Translations under genes and position numbers: made by a program
Shown here: positions 51,860-62,931 of the stretch, in pieces
How the letters are laid out: the number at the start of each line of letters is the position of its first letter
Position numbering within the stretch: the first letter of the stretch is position 1
Source: Cryobacterium levicorallinum
GTDB taxonomy: Bacteria > Actinomycetota > Actinomycetes > Actinomycetales > Microbacteriaceae
Direction: 5' to 3'
DNA length: 64,000 bases
Assembly (NCBI RefSeq): GCF_004402405.1
Contig: NZ_SOFE01000022.1
Span: forward strand, 1-64,000
The notes under the pieces: generated by a model
Told to the model about the DNA's origin: nothing
Seen by the model: only the letters and a program-made list of their open reading frames with translations
Databases searched by the model: none

Positions 51860-53587
51860 ATGCACGAAACCCTGTCCAGGCGGTGGAGCAGCATCTCCCT
51901 CCGTTCCAAGATCACCGGTGTCACGGTGTTGATGCTCACGCTCGGCCTGCTCGTTTCCGGCATCGGCACAATGGCCATGCTCAAGCAGTATGTGGTGACC
52001 CAGGTCGACACCCAGCTGCAGGTCGACACGCAGACCGCGCTCAGCGGTTACTCGTCGAGCGTGTTCTCGCAGGGTGATACCGAGGGCGTCGCCTCGGACT
52101 ATTTCGTGGCCCTGTACGACCAAGACGGCGCGCTGATCACCCGCACCTGGCAGGAACGTGACCACGCCGAGCTGCCGGTTGTCGGCATGCCGCTCGACCT
52201 GAAACGGGTCTCGCAGCTTGACGGACAGATTCAAACTCTGTGGGACGCCGCCCACGACACCGAGTTTCACGCGATCATGGTTCCCGTGGTGATCAGCCCC
52301 ACCGGTACCTACGGCACCCTCGTCATGGCCGTGTCGCTGCGGCCCACCGAGAACACCATGGCCACCTACCTCACGATCTTTCTGGGTTTCGGCGCCGGGG
52401 TCGTGCTGATCGGCGCCATGCTCACCCGCGTGCTCGTCACGACCACCTTCGTGCCGTTGCGCGAGGCGGAGCAGACCGCGGCCGCCATCGCCGACGGTGA
52501 CTTCAGCCAGCGTCTCGGCGGCGCAACGCCGAACACCGAGGTCGGTCGTCTCAACCGCTCGCTCAACATCATGCTCAGCCGCATCGACCGGGCCTTCAAA
52601 GACCGCGCCCGCACCATTGACCAGATGCGCCGCTTCGTCGGCGACGCCAGCCACGAACTGCGCACCCCCCTGGTTTCGGTGCGCGGCTACGCCGAGCTGT
52701 ACCGCATGGGTGCCCTGCAGACCCCCGAAGATGTCGCCCAAGCCATGGAACGCATCGAAAAAGAGGCCATTCGTATGGGCGGTCTGGTCGAGGATCTGCT
52801 CGAACTCGCCCGCCTCGACGAGACCAAGCCGCTCGCGCTCACCCCGGTCGACCTCGTTCCGCTGGCCCGCGACGCCGCCCTCGATGCCATGGCCAGCTCA
52901 CCGGGCCGCCAGGTGACGGTGGTGATTCCCCCGCCCGTGCTTGTGTCACTCGAGGCTGACGCCGATCTGGACCACCACTTCGGTGACTCCGGCGAGATCG
53001 ACAACGATGGAACGGAGAGCGTCACCACCGGCACGATTACCCGGCCGTCCGGAACGGGCACTCCGACCGGTGCCATTGCCTTCGCCGGCGCCACCCTGGC
53101 CCGGCTGCGCACCCGCAAACCGCGCCGCACAACCGCTGTGCTGCCCGATGCCGGCCTGACTGTGTTGCCCGTCGTGCCCCAGCTGCCGCCCGTGGTGATG
53201 GCCGAAGAGAACAAGATTCGCCAGGTCATCACCAACCTGATGGGCAATGCGATGCGGTTCACCGCCTCAGACAGCCCGATCGAACTCGAGGTCGCAGTCG
53301 ACCCGCGCACCCTGCGGGCATCGATCGCCATCGTCGACCACGGCGAGGGCATCCCGCCGCAGATTCGGGAGAAGATCTTCCAGCGCTTCTGGCGCGCCGA
53401 CTCCAGCCGCGCCCGCGAAACCGGTGGCAGCGGCCTCGGCCTCGCCATCGTCGCCGCCATCGTCGCCAGCCACAACGGCACCGTCGACGTCGTCGACACC
53501 CCCGGCGGCGGCGCCACCTTCCGGGTCTCGCTCCCCCTCGCCGGCACGCCGAGCGCGCCGCTGCACGCCCAGCCCGTCATTCCGTAG
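51860..53587 (+). CDS. Sensor histidine kinase with an extended linker before the ATPase core
   Basis: A 575-residue membrane kinase: helices at about 20-40 and 170-192 enclose an extracellular domain of about 130 residues; HAMP; dimerisation helix with phospho-accepting His265 in DASHELRTPL; N box ENKIRQVITNLMGNAMRFT; G boxes DHGEGIPP and GGSGLGLAIV; F box FQRFWRADSSR. Between about residues 355 and 440 lies a low-complexity segment (ADADLDHHFGDSGEIDNDG, TGTITRPSGTGTPTGA, LARLRTRKPRRTT) that most relatives lack. Cognate of the response regulator upstream. Confidence 0.9.
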   Translation: MHETLSRRWSSISLRSKITGVTVLMLTLGLLVSGIGTMAMLKQYVVTQVDTQLQVDTQTALSGYSSSVFSQGDTEGVASDYFVALYDQDGALITRTWQERDHAELPVVGMPLDLKRVSQLDGQIQTLWDAAHDTEFHAIMVPVVISPTGTYGTLVMAVSLRPTENTMATYLTIFLGFGAGVVLIGAMLTRVLVTTTFVPLREAEQTAAAIADGDFSQRLGGATPNTEVGRLNRSLNIMLSRIDRAFKDRARTIDQMRRFVGDASHELRTPLVSVRGYAELYRMGALQTPEDVAQAMERIEKEAIRMGGLVEDLLELARLDETKPLALTPVDLVPLARDAALDAMASSPGRQVTVVIPPPVLVSLEADADLDHHFGDSGEIDNDGTESVTTGTITRPSGTGTPTGAIAFAGATLARLRTRKPRRTTAVLPDAGLTVLPVVPQLPPVVMAEENKIRQVITNLMGNAMRFTASDSPIELEVAVDPRTLRASIAIVDHGEGIPPQIREKIFQRFWRADSSRARETGGSGLGLAIVAAIVASHNGTVDVVDTPGGGATFRVSLPLAGTPSAPLHAQPVIP

Positions 53588-53717
53588 CGGCCCTCCTGCA
53601 CCGGCCGCGGCAGGCGGCATCCATTCACAAATTGACTGCCGGGCAGCGGATTCTGCACGCTCGCCTTCTACGCTCATGGTCACCAACATCCATGTTTGAG
53701 TAGCAGGAAGGCACACC

Positions 53718-54008
53718 ATGACGAGCTTTCAGGTCGACAGCGATGCGGTGCAGAGCACCGCCAACACCGCACGCGGCACGATCGGGCGGGTGCAGGCCGA
53801 TGTGGCCGAGCTCAACGCCCAGCTCACCAGCCTCGAAGGGTTCTGGACCGGCCAGGCGTCTGCCGCGTTCCAGGGGGCTTTCGCCGAGTGGCGCGGCATG
53901 CATCAGCAGCTGGAAGAGAGCCTGACCCTGCTCAACCAGGCGCTGAGCCTGGCCGGGCAGCAGTACGCCGAGACCGAGCAAGCCAACACCCGGCTGTTCG
54001 CGCGGTAG
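53718..54008 (+). CDS. WXG100-family (ESAT-6-like) protein
   Basis: A 96-residue helical hairpin protein with the central W-x-G turn (EGFWTGQASAAFQ, Trp about residue 43) and a C-terminal helix ending LAGQQYAETEQANTRLFAR, which contains the Y-x-x-x-E secretion-type signal. AGGAAGG precedes the ATG. Exported by type VII secretion in other bacteria, but no EccC/FtsK ATPase or partner gene adjoins, so it is an orphan here. Confidence 0.85.
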   Translation: MTSFQVDSDAVQSTANTARGTIGRVQADVAELNAQLTSLEGFWTGQASAAFQGAFAEWRGMHQQLEESLTLLNQALSLAGQQYAETEQANTRLFAR

Positions 54009-54213
54009 GCGATTCGTGGCCGGTCGGAGTGTGTTATCTCGCGCGGGATAGCACTACCGCACCCAGCGCATCCCGAAAAAGCCCGGAAAGACGCGGATTT
54101 TCGGTTGCTAGACTGACAGACGCGCGTACGCCGCCACCGCGGCCACTCGGACAGCCAGCCCGCGCACACGCGGCCGGCGCCACCCCGACATCACACCAAG
54201 CACCAAGGATGAG

Positions 54214-56349
54214 ATGACTCTCTCTGCCCACACTCCCGCCACCGAACCATCGACCGGACCGCCTGGCCTCCCCCCGGAGAACAAAACCCGGGTGAACAAG
54301 ACGGTCTTCTTCGGTTCAGCCTCCGGCATCATTGCCATCGCCCTCTGGGCGATTCTCGCCCCCAGCAACGCGAGCGACGTCATTGCTGCCGTCGTCGGCT
54401 GGGTGTCGGTCAACCTCGGCTGGTATTACTTTCTGATCGTCACTGTCGTGCTGGTCTTCGTCATCGTCGTCGCGCTGTCCCGGGTCGGCAAGACCCGCCT
54501 CGGGCCAGACCACTCCAGGCCGCAGTTCAGCCTGTTCACCTGGACCGCCATGCTCTTCGCCGCCGGAATCGGCATCGACCTCATGTTCTTCTCGGTCTCC
54601 GAACCGGTCACCCAGTATCTCGTTCCGCCCACCGGTGATGGCAGCTCCGTTGAGGCCGCCCGCCAGGCCATGGTCTGGACCCTGTTCCACTACGGCCTCA
54701 CCGGCTGGGCCCTCTACGCCCTCATGGGTCTGGCCCTCGGCTACTTCGCTTACCGGCAGAACCTGCCGCTGAGCATCCGTTCGGCGCTGTACCCGATCTT
54801 CGGCAAGAAGATCCACGGCCCGATCGGCGACGTGGTCGACATCGCCGCGATCCTCGGCACCATTTTCGGCATCGCCACGAGCCTCGGCATCGGCGTCGCC
54901 CAGCTCAACTACGGCCTCACTTTTATGTTCGGAACGCCGGAGACCCTGCTCGTGCAGGGCTCGCTCATCGCCCTGAGTGTGGTCATGGCCACGATCTCCG
55001 TCGTCTCCGGGGTCGAGAAGGGCATTCGTCGACTGTCCGAGCTGAACGTTCTGCTGAGCGTCGGCCTCATGCTGTTCATTCTGATTGCCGGCAACACGAG
55101 CTTTCTGCTCGACGCCATCGTCCTCAACATCGGTGACACCCTGAGCCGGTTCCCGGCCATGACCCTCGACACCTTCGCCTACGACCGCCCCGATGAATGG
55201 CTCAACTGGTGGACCCTGTTCTTCTGGGCCTGGTGGATCGCCTGGGCGCCGTTCGTCGGGCTGTTCCTGGCCCGCATCAGCCGCGGCCGCACCATCCGCG
55301 AGTTCGTCGCCGGCACCATGATCGTGCCGTTCGCGTTCATCCTGATCTGGATCGCCGTGTTCGGCAACAGCGCCCTCGCTATCGTGATCGGCGGAGATGC
55401 CGGCTTCGGCGAGGTCGCCATGAATTCGCCGGAGCGTGCGTTTTACTCGCTGCTGGCCGAGTTCCCGTTCGCCCCGGCCACCGCCGCGATCGCGACCTTC
55501 ACCGGACTGCTGTTCTATGTCACGAGCGCCGACTCCGGCGCCCTCGTCATGGCCAATTTCACCTCGCATCTCAAGGACTCCGAGTCCGACGGCCCGAAGT
55601 GGCTGCGCATCTTCTGGGCGGTGACCACCGGAGTGCTGACCATGGCAATGCTGCTGGTGGGCGGCATCCCGACCCTGCAAAATGCCACGATCATTATGGG
55701 GCTGCCCTTCTCCGCGGTGCTGCTGCTCGTCATGCTCGGGCTGTATCGGGCGCTTCGGTTGGAGCAATCGCTCACCGACAGTTACCGGGCCAGCCTGCCC
55801 GGCCTGTTGTCTGGCCGCAGCACCGACCCGGCGCGGGCGCGCAACTGGCGTCAGCGGCTGACCCGCGCCATGAGCTACCCTGGCCCACGCCAGGCCGAAC
55901 GCTTCGTGTCGAGCGTGGCCCTGCCCGCCCTGCAGGAAGTGCGTGACGAGCTCGTGACGCAGGGTGCCGAGGTGACGCTATCGCAGGGCGTGGTCGATGG
56001 TCTGCAGATTCCGCACCTCGACCTCAACGTGTCGATGGGCGACGAGCGTGGTTTCAAATACCAGATCTACCCCGTGCAATTCGACACTCCGACCTATGCG
56101 GTGCGTTCGGCGAGCGCCAGCGGCAAGTATTACCGCATGGAGGTTTTCTCCCTCGAGGGCAGCCACGGCTACGACCTCATGGGCTACAGCAAGGAGCAGG
56201 TCATCACTGACGTGCTCGATCATTACGAAACCCACCTCGACTTTCTGCACCTGAACCGGGCAGAGCCGGGAAACACCGCCCTCGCCGAGGACCAGGTGGC
56301 TAAAGACAATTGGGAAGCCGATTTTGAATCGGACGAGGTCAAGCAATGA
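54214..56349 (+). CDS. betT: BCCT-family choline/betaine transporter BetT
   Basis: A 711-residue sodium- or proton-coupled transporter with 12 membrane helices. Signature parts: FSLFTWTAMLFAAGIGIDLMFFSVSEP, the tryptophan-rich substrate box WLNWWTLFFWAWWIAWAPFVGLFLARISRGRT, and the long C-terminal cytoplasmic domain (from about residue 530) usual in BetT-type choline transporters. First gene of the betT-betB-betA operon; its stop overlaps the betB start (ATGA). Upstream is a 205-nt gap with no clear regulator; a betI repressor is absent. Confidence 0.92.
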   Translation: MTLSAHTPATEPSTGPPGLPPENKTRVNKTVFFGSASGIIAIALWAILAPSNASDVIAAVVGWVSVNLGWYYFLIVTVVLVFVIVVALSRVGKTRLGPDHSRPQFSLFTWTAMLFAAGIGIDLMFFSVSEPVTQYLVPPTGDGSSVEAARQAMVWTLFHYGLTGWALYALMGLALGYFAYRQNLPLSIRSALYPIFGKKIHGPIGDVVDIAAILGTIFGIATSLGIGVAQLNYGLTFMFGTPETLLVQGSLIALSVVMATISVVSGVEKGIRRLSELNVLLSVGLMLFILIAGNTSFLLDAIVLNIGDTLSRFPAMTLDTFAYDRPDEWLNWWTLFFWAWWIAWAPFVGLFLARISRGRTIREFVAGTMIVPFAFILIWIAVFGNSALAIVIGGDAGFGEVAMNSPERAFYSLLAEFPFAPATAAIATFTGLLFYVTSADSGALVMANFTSHLKDSESDGPKWLRIFWAVTTGVLTMAMLLVGGIPTLQNATIIMGLPFSAVLLLVMLGLYRALRLEQSLTDSYRASLPGLLSGRSTDPARARNWRQRLTRAMSYPGPRQAERFVSSVALPALQEVRDELVTQGAEVTLSQGVVDGLQIPHLDLNVSMGDERGFKYQIYPVQFDTPTYAVRSASASGKYYRMEVFSLEGSHGYDLMGYSKEQVITDVLDHYETHLDFLHLNRAEPGNTALAEDQVAKDNWEADFESDEVKQ

Positions 56350-57842
56350 ACACACCGATCGATACCGCGCCGCCGGCCACGCTGTTCATCAGCGGCGCCT
56401 GGGTACCAGCGAGCGACGCCGGCACCCGCGAAATCCACTGCCCGGCCGATCAGAGCCTGGTCGGCACGGTCAGCGAGGCGACCACAACGGATGTCCATGC
56501 TGCGATCCGCGCGGCCCGCACCGCCTTCGACAGCGGCCTGTGGAGCAGCGTTCCGGCGCCCGAACGTGGTGATTTTCTGCTGTGCGTCGCCGCTGAACTG
56601 CGCGTGCGCCGGGCCGAGTTCGCCCGCGCCGAAACGCTCGACACCGGCAAGCGTCTGGTCGAGAGTGAAATCGATATGGACGACATCGCGAACTGCTTCG
56701 CCTACTTCGGCAAGATCGCCGGGCAGGACAGCGGACGCATCGTCAATGCCGGCGATGAAAACGTTGTCAGCCGCATCGTGCACGAGCCCGTCGGGGTCTG
56801 CGGGCTGATCGCGCCGTGGAACTACCCATTGCTGCAGGCCGCGTGGAAGATCGCCCCGGCCCTCGCCGCCGGTAACAGTTTCGTGCTCAAGCCGAGCGAG
56901 CTCACCCCGCACACCAGCATGCTCATGATGGTGCTGCTGGACGACCTCGGCCTGCCGGCCGGCGTCGCCAACCTCGTGCTCGGCGCTGGCGCTGTGGCCG
57001 GGGCCCCGCTCTCCAGCCACCCCGACGTCGACCTGGTCTCGTTCACCGGCGGTCTCGAGACCGGCCGGAAGATCGCAGCGGCCGCCGCCGGAACGGTCAA
57101 GAAGGTCGCCCTCGAACTCGGCGGCAAGAATCCCAACGTGATCTTCGCCGACGCCGACTTCGACGCCGCCGTGGACAACGCGCTGAACGGCGCGTTCGTG
57201 CACTCGGGGCAGGTCTGCTCGGCCGGCGCGCGCATCGTGGTGGAAGCATCCGTTGCGGAGAAGTTCGTCGACGAGCTCGTGCGCCGGGCCAACCAGATCC
57301 GTCTCGGCGGACCGTTTGACCCGGAAGCCGAAACCGGGCCGCTGATCAGCGCAGCGCACCGCGACAAGGTCACCGCCTACGTTGCGAAGGGCATCGCCGA
57401 GGGCGCCCGCCTGCGCTGCGGAGGAACCTGGGGCGCAGGCGACCTCGCGCAGGGCTTTTATTACACGCCGACCGTGCTCGACCAGGTTTCAAGCGGCATG
57501 TCCGTCGTGATCGACGAGGCTTTCGGTCCGGTCGTGACGATTGAAACCTTCGAGACCGAAGCCGAGGCCGTGCGCATCGCCAACGACACCGTCTACGGCC
57601 TGGCCGGAGCGGTCTGGACCCAGGACGCCGGCAAGGCCCAGCGCATGGCCAAGGCCTTGCGGCACGGAACCGTCTGGATCAATGACTTTCACCCCTACCT
57701 GCCGCAGGCGGAGTGGGGCGGCTACGGCCAGTCCGGCGTTGGTCGCGAGCTCGGCCCGATGGGCCTCGGCGAGTACCAGGAAACGAAGCACATTTACCAG
57801 AACACCGCACCGGCCGTCACCGGCTGGTTCGCCGCACGTTAG
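56346..57842 (+). CDS. betB: Betaine aldehyde dehydrogenase BetB
   Basis: Oxidises betaine aldehyde to glycine betaine with NAD(P). The 498-residue protein has the aldehyde dehydrogenase landmarks: IAPWNYPLLQAAWKIAPALAAGN, KPSELTPH, FTGGLETGRKIAAAAA, active-site Glu in LELGGKNPN and nucleophile Cys in HSGQVCSAGAR, and a C-terminal GGYGQSGVGRELG motif. Translationally coupled to betT by a 4-nt overlap; betA starts 8 nt downstream. Confidence 0.93.
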   Translation: MNTPIDTAPPATLFISGAWVPASDAGTREIHCPADQSLVGTVSEATTTDVHAAIRAARTAFDSGLWSSVPAPERGDFLLCVAAELRVRRAEFARAETLDTGKRLVESEIDMDDIANCFAYFGKIAGQDSGRIVNAGDENVVSRIVHEPVGVCGLIAPWNYPLLQAAWKIAPALAAGNSFVLKPSELTPHTSMLMMVLLDDLGLPAGVANLVLGAGAVAGAPLSSHPDVDLVSFTGGLETGRKIAAAAAGTVKKVALELGGKNPNVIFADADFDAAVDNALNGAFVHSGQVCSAGARIVVEASVAEKFVDELVRRANQIRLGGPFDPEAETGPLISAAHRDKVTAYVAKGIAEGARLRCGGTWGAGDLAQGFYYTPTVLDQVSSGMSVVIDEAFGPVVTIETFETEAEAVRIANDTVYGLAGAVWTQDAGKAQRMAKALRHGTVWINDFHPYLPQAEWGGYGQSGVGRELGPMGLGEYQETKHIYQNTAPAVTGWFAAR

Positions 57843-57850
57843 GACCACCG

Positions 57851-59422
57851 ATGACCGTACTGACCCAGACCGACTTCGACTACATCGTGATCGGTGGTGG
57901 TTCCGCCGGGGCCGCTGTCGCCGCCCGGCTGAGCGAGGATCCTGCCCTTGAGGTGGCCCTCGTGGAGGCCGGTCCCGACGACCGTGGCATCGACGTCATC
58001 CTCCAGCTCGACCGCTGGATGGAGCTGCTGGAGAGCGGCTACGACTGGGATTACCCGATCGAGCCGCAGGAGCACGGCAACTCGTTCATGCGCCACGCCC
58101 GTGCCAAGGTGCTCGGCGGCTGTTCCAGCCACAACTCCTGCATCGCGTTCTGGGCTCCGGCCGAAGACCTGAACGACTGGGCGTTCAAGCACGGAGCCAC
58201 CGGCTGGGACGCCGCCACCACCTTCCCGCTGTTCCAGCGTCTGGAAACCAACGAGGACCGGGCCCCGCACCACGGCCAGGACGGCCCCGTGCACCTGATG
58301 AACGTGCCGGCCACCGATCCGTGCGGCGTGGCTCTCCTCGACGCCTGCGAGCAGACCGGAATCCCTCGCACAACGTTCAACTCCGGTACAACCGTTGTGA
58401 ACGGCGCGAATTTCTTCCAGATCAACCGGCAGGCGGACGGAACGCGCGCGTCGTCATCCGTTTCGTATATTCACCCGATTCGGGATCGCGCCAACTTCAC
58501 TCTGCTCACCGGCATGCGAGCCCGCAAACTCACCTTCGACGGGAACAAGCACTGCACCGGCGTACAGGTCGTCGATGCCAGCTTCGGCAAGACCCACCAG
58601 CTCACCGCGCGCGCCGAGGTCATCCTCTCGGCCGGCGCCATCGATTCGCCCAAGCTGCTCCTGCTCTCCGGCGTCGGTCCGGCCGAGCAGCTTGCCTCCT
58701 TTGGCATCGAGGTACTCTCGGACTCCCCCGGCGTCGGCGAGAACCTGCAGGACCACCCGGAGGGCGTGATTCAGTGGGAAGCGAAGCAGCCGATGCCCGA
58801 GACTTCCACCCAGTGGTGGGAAGCCGGCATCTTCACGACGACCGAGGAGGGCCTCGACCGCCCCGACCTCATGTTCCACTACGGTTCGGTGCCCTTCGAC
58901 ATGCACACCGCCCGTCAGGGTTACCCGACAACGGAGAACGGGTTCTGCCTGACGCCAAACGTCACCCGGGCACGCTCCCGCGGCACGGTCAAGCTGCGCT
59001 CGAGCGACTACCGCGACAAGCCCATGGTGGATCCGCGCTACTTCACCGACCCACACGACATGCGCGTCATGGTCGCCGGCATCCGCAAGGCCCGGGAAAT
59101 CGTGGCCCAGCCGGCCATGGCCGAGTGGGCCGGCGAGGAACTGTATCCGGGCGCCGCTGTGCAAACGGATGCCGAAATCACCTCGTACATCGAAAAGACC
59201 CACAACACGGTCTACCACCCGGCCGGGACCCTGCGGATGGGCGCCGTCGACGATGTGCTCGCGCCGCTCGATCCCGAGCTGCGGGTCAAGGGAGTCACCG
59301 GCCTGCGCGTCGCCGACGCGTCGGTCATGCCGGTTCTCGTCACCGTAAACCCGAACATCACCACGATGATGATCGGTGAGCGCTGCGCCGACCTGGTGAA
59401 AGCGGCCCGCAGCATCCGCTGA
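57851..59422 (+). CDS. betA: Choline dehydrogenase BetA (GMC oxidoreductase)
   Basis: Flavoprotein oxidising choline to betaine aldehyde. The 523-residue protein has the N-terminal FAD motif DYIVIGGGSAGAAVAARL, GMC signature segments (ARAKVLGGCSSHNSC and SAGAIDSPKLLLLSGVGP), catalytic histidine in THNTVYHPAGTLRMG and the C-terminal NPNITTMMIGERCAD. Start ATG 57851 follows betB closely. With BetB it gives a complete two-step choline to betaine route. Other alcohols as substrates are possible for GMC enzymes; context decides. Confidence 0.92.
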   Translation: MTVLTQTDFDYIVIGGGSAGAAVAARLSEDPALEVALVEAGPDDRGIDVILQLDRWMELLESGYDWDYPIEPQEHGNSFMRHARAKVLGGCSSHNSCIAFWAPAEDLNDWAFKHGATGWDAATTFPLFQRLETNEDRAPHHGQDGPVHLMNVPATDPCGVALLDACEQTGIPRTTFNSGTTVVNGANFFQINRQADGTRASSSVSYIHPIRDRANFTLLTGMRARKLTFDGNKHCTGVQVVDASFGKTHQLTARAEVILSAGAIDSPKLLLLSGVGPAEQLASFGIEVLSDSPGVGENLQDHPEGVIQWEAKQPMPETSTQWWEAGIFTTTEEGLDRPDLMFHYGSVPFDMHTARQGYPTTENGFCLTPNVTRARSRGTVKLRSSDYRDKPMVDPRYFTDPHDMRVMVAGIRKAREIVAQPAMAEWAGEELYPGAAVQTDAEITSYIEKTHNTVYHPAGTLRMGAVDDVLAPLDPELRVKGVTGLRVADASVMPVLVTVNPNITTMMIGERCADLVKAARSIR

Positions 59423-59427
59423 CCTGC

Positions 59428-59487
59428 GCCGAGGTGTGAGTCCGGGCCCAATTTTTGCGAATAATGCGGTCAGCCTCACACCTCGGC
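59428..59487. repeat. Intergenic inverted repeat downstream of betA
   Basis: GCCGAGGTGTGAG (59428-59440) is inverted at 59475-59487 as CTCACACCTCGGC, 13-bp perfect arms with a 34-nt spacer containing AATTTTTGCGAATAAT. Same layout as the elements at 9758, 27778 and 49275. Confidence 0.6.
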
Positions 59488-59500
59488 TACGGAACATGAA

Positions 59501-59536
59501 AAAAGTGGGCGCCTCCCGAGGGAGACGCCCACTTTT
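59501..59536. terminator. Bidirectional terminator between betA and groEL
   Basis: AAAAGTGGGCG-CTCCC and GGGAG-CGCCCACTTTT pair almost perfectly around a GA loop; A-run on one side and T-run on the other make it work for both strands. Confidence 0.9.
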
Positions 59537-59559
59537 GTGTGGTGCTAGCTGGCGGGGAC

Positions 59560-61258
<1,699 letters not shown>

Positions 61259-61265
61259 ATCGATT

Positions 61266-61292
61266 CTGGCACTCTGGGGTCGAGAGTGCAAG
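61266..61292 (-). promoter_or_regulatory. CIRCE operator 2, degenerate
   Basis: CTGGCACTC-N9-GAGTGCAAG, a second copy with the inner half-sites intact (GCACTC/GAGTGC) and altered ends, 7 nt upstream of the first element. Confidence 0.85.
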
Positions 61293-61328
61293 CGAGCATC
61301 CGGAGTGATGCCGGGCTATCTGCAGCTG

Positions 61329-62384
61329 TCAGGGAACGAGATCGGCCGAGCCGGTGCCGTTGGGCACCAACTGGAACCAGGTATTGCCCGGTGCCAGCCG
61401 AATTGTCACTCCGTTGGCGTCGATGAGGCGGATCGGCGACGTCTGGGCGTCCTTGCTCCAGGTGGCCGCGAGGGTCTTGCCGCCGGACGAGATTGACGCT
61501 TCACCGGAGGCGATCAACTCGGTCTTGGGGATACTGTCGGAGACGGTTACATCGACCCGCAGTACGACCACGTTGGTGGCCTTGAGCTGGGCCCCCTCGG
61601 GGGTCAGGTCGGGCGCGCCATCCTGAGCGCGCAGGTAGGCGGCCGCCTCGGCGTTCCAGGTCCAGCTGCGGGCGCTGGAGTTGGAAAATCTGGTGTTGAT
61701 CACCGAAATCGGCGTACCGTCCGTGGCAGCGGATGCCGCGGCGAGGGTGGACGCGTAGGCGTACTGCTGGGCGGGCGGGGCGACGGAGGCATTGCGGTTG
61801 ACGAATTCCGACGCGGCGAGGATCACGTTGTGCGGGGCTGAAGTAGCGGAGGACCGCGAGAACAAGCCGCTCGTGTCGTAGTCGAAGATGGCGCTGATCT
61901 GGCCGGTCGCATTCATCGCGTCGACGAATCGCTGCTGGCCGCCGGAGTAGGCGACCAGACCGCCGAACGGCGCGATAATGTCGGGATCCATCGGCCGAAT
62001 CGACCGCACCGGTCCGAGCTGATCGGGAATGCTTGACTGCCAGACCGCGACATAGCGGGTGATGCCGCCCTCGACCAGTTCTTCGAACACGACGTCGGTA
62101 CGGTCAATGGCAACCTGCGGCCGGGCCGCAACGTGGTTGTCAATCTTGGCCGCCAGGGACGGGTGGGCCGACGAGCCGCCTTCGACGCTCAGCCCGGTTA
62201 GCGGTGCGATCTCGGTCGCCGCCGGGGCGACATAGTCAGAGGTCCAGGCCTTGCTGGTCGGTGTCGAGGAGGGGGCCGGGGTGCTGCCGCTGCACGCGCT
62301 CAGGAGCAGTGCCGGCAGCACGAGGGCGAGCAGCCCCGCTGCCCGAAGCGGTCGAGCGGTGCGGGCCGTATTTTTCATAGTCAC
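61329..62384 (-). CDS. DUF3048-family lipoprotein (YerB-like)
   Basis: A 351-residue lipoprotein with lipobox LLLSAC (lipid-modified Cys about 31), a Ser/Thr/Pro linker and the DUF3048 domains: LAAKIDNHVAARPQVAIDRTDVVFEELVEGG, DQLGPVRSIRPMD and, at the C-terminus, ATWSKDAQTSPIRLIDANG with GNTWFQLVP. Located on the outer face of the membrane. Family function unknown. Confidence 0.88.
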   Translation of the reverse strand: MTMKNTARTARPLRAAGLLALVLPALLLSACSGSTPAPSSTPTSKAWTSDYVAPAATEIAPLTGLSVEGGSSAHPSLAAKIDNHVAARPQVAIDRTDVVFEELVEGGITRYVAVWQSSIPDQLGPVRSIRPMDPDIIAPFGGLVAYSGGQQRFVDAMNATGQISAIFDYDTSGLFSRSSATSAPHNVILAASEFVNRNASVAPPAQQYAYASTLAAASAATDGTPISVINTRFSNSSARSWTWNAEAAAYLRAQDGAPDLTPEGAQLKATNVVVLRVDVTVSDSIPKTELIASGEASISSGGKTLAATWSKDAQTSPIRLIDANGVTIRLAPGNTWFQLVPNGTGSADLVP

Positions 62385-62390
62385 CGGTAA

Positions 62391-62428
62391 ACACTAACGC
62401 CGCCCGTTGCAGCGGGCGGCGTTAGTGT
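62391..62428 (-). terminator. Terminator downstream of cspA
   Basis: ACACTAACGCCGCCCG and CGGGCGGCGTTAGTGT are perfect 16-bp inverted copies with a 6-nt loop, 15 nt after the cspA stop. Confidence 0.85.
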
Positions 62429-62443
62429 GAACTGCGAGGCGGG

Positions 62444-62647
62444 TTAGGCCGGTCGCACCGATTCAGCCTGCGGGCCTTTCGCTCCGGCACCGACCTCGAA
62501 GACGACCTGCTGGCCTTCTTCAAGAACCTTGTACCCGCTCATGTCGATAGCGGAGTAGTGGACGAAGACGTCTTGCCCTCCCCCGTCGACAGTAATGAAG
62601 CCGAAACCCTTTTCAGCGTTGAACCACTTTACGGTTCCGTTCGCCAT
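62444..62647 (-). CDS. cspA: Cold-shock protein CspA family
   Basis: A 67-residue classic cold-shock protein: [33 protein letters not shown], with both RNP motifs. Acts as RNA chaperone. AAGGAG lies 7 nt before the ATG. The 284 nt upstream (to 62931) hold no gene and would accommodate the long structured leader usual for cold-shock mRNAs; I cannot define its start. Confidence 0.96.
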   Translation of the reverse strand: MANGTVKWFNAEKGFGFITVDGGGQDVFVHYSAIDMSGYKVLEEGQQVVFEVGAGAKGPQAESVRPA

Positions 62648-62931
62648 GTGTCACTCCTTGCTCAGTTTTCAACGGCAACCGCCCATTGGCTGTTCCGGGC
62701 CGTGCCGCAGAGACTGCGTTCATCCTGTGCGAGCAGCAAATCCCCGAGAGCAAGACATCTGTTACAAGTTACCTACTGGTGCAAGTTTCCTTGGGCGAGC
62801 TTTCTTGATCCGGGCGGGTATTGCCCGAACAAAATGTGTGACCAAAACGCACATTACTGAAATCGGAACAGAAGACTAGGGGCTTGACGAATCAAATCGT
62901 GGCCGCTACGACCACGGCTTTCGCGTTTTGC

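Noticed and set aside
54009-54213. A betI-like repressor or its operator before betT
   Set aside because: No TetR-type gene is present in the window and no clear palindrome is visible in the gap.
62558-62860. Plus-strand small gene over cspA and its leader
   Set aside because: It starts inside cspA in antisense and has no recognisable features; the region is better explained as the cspA leader.
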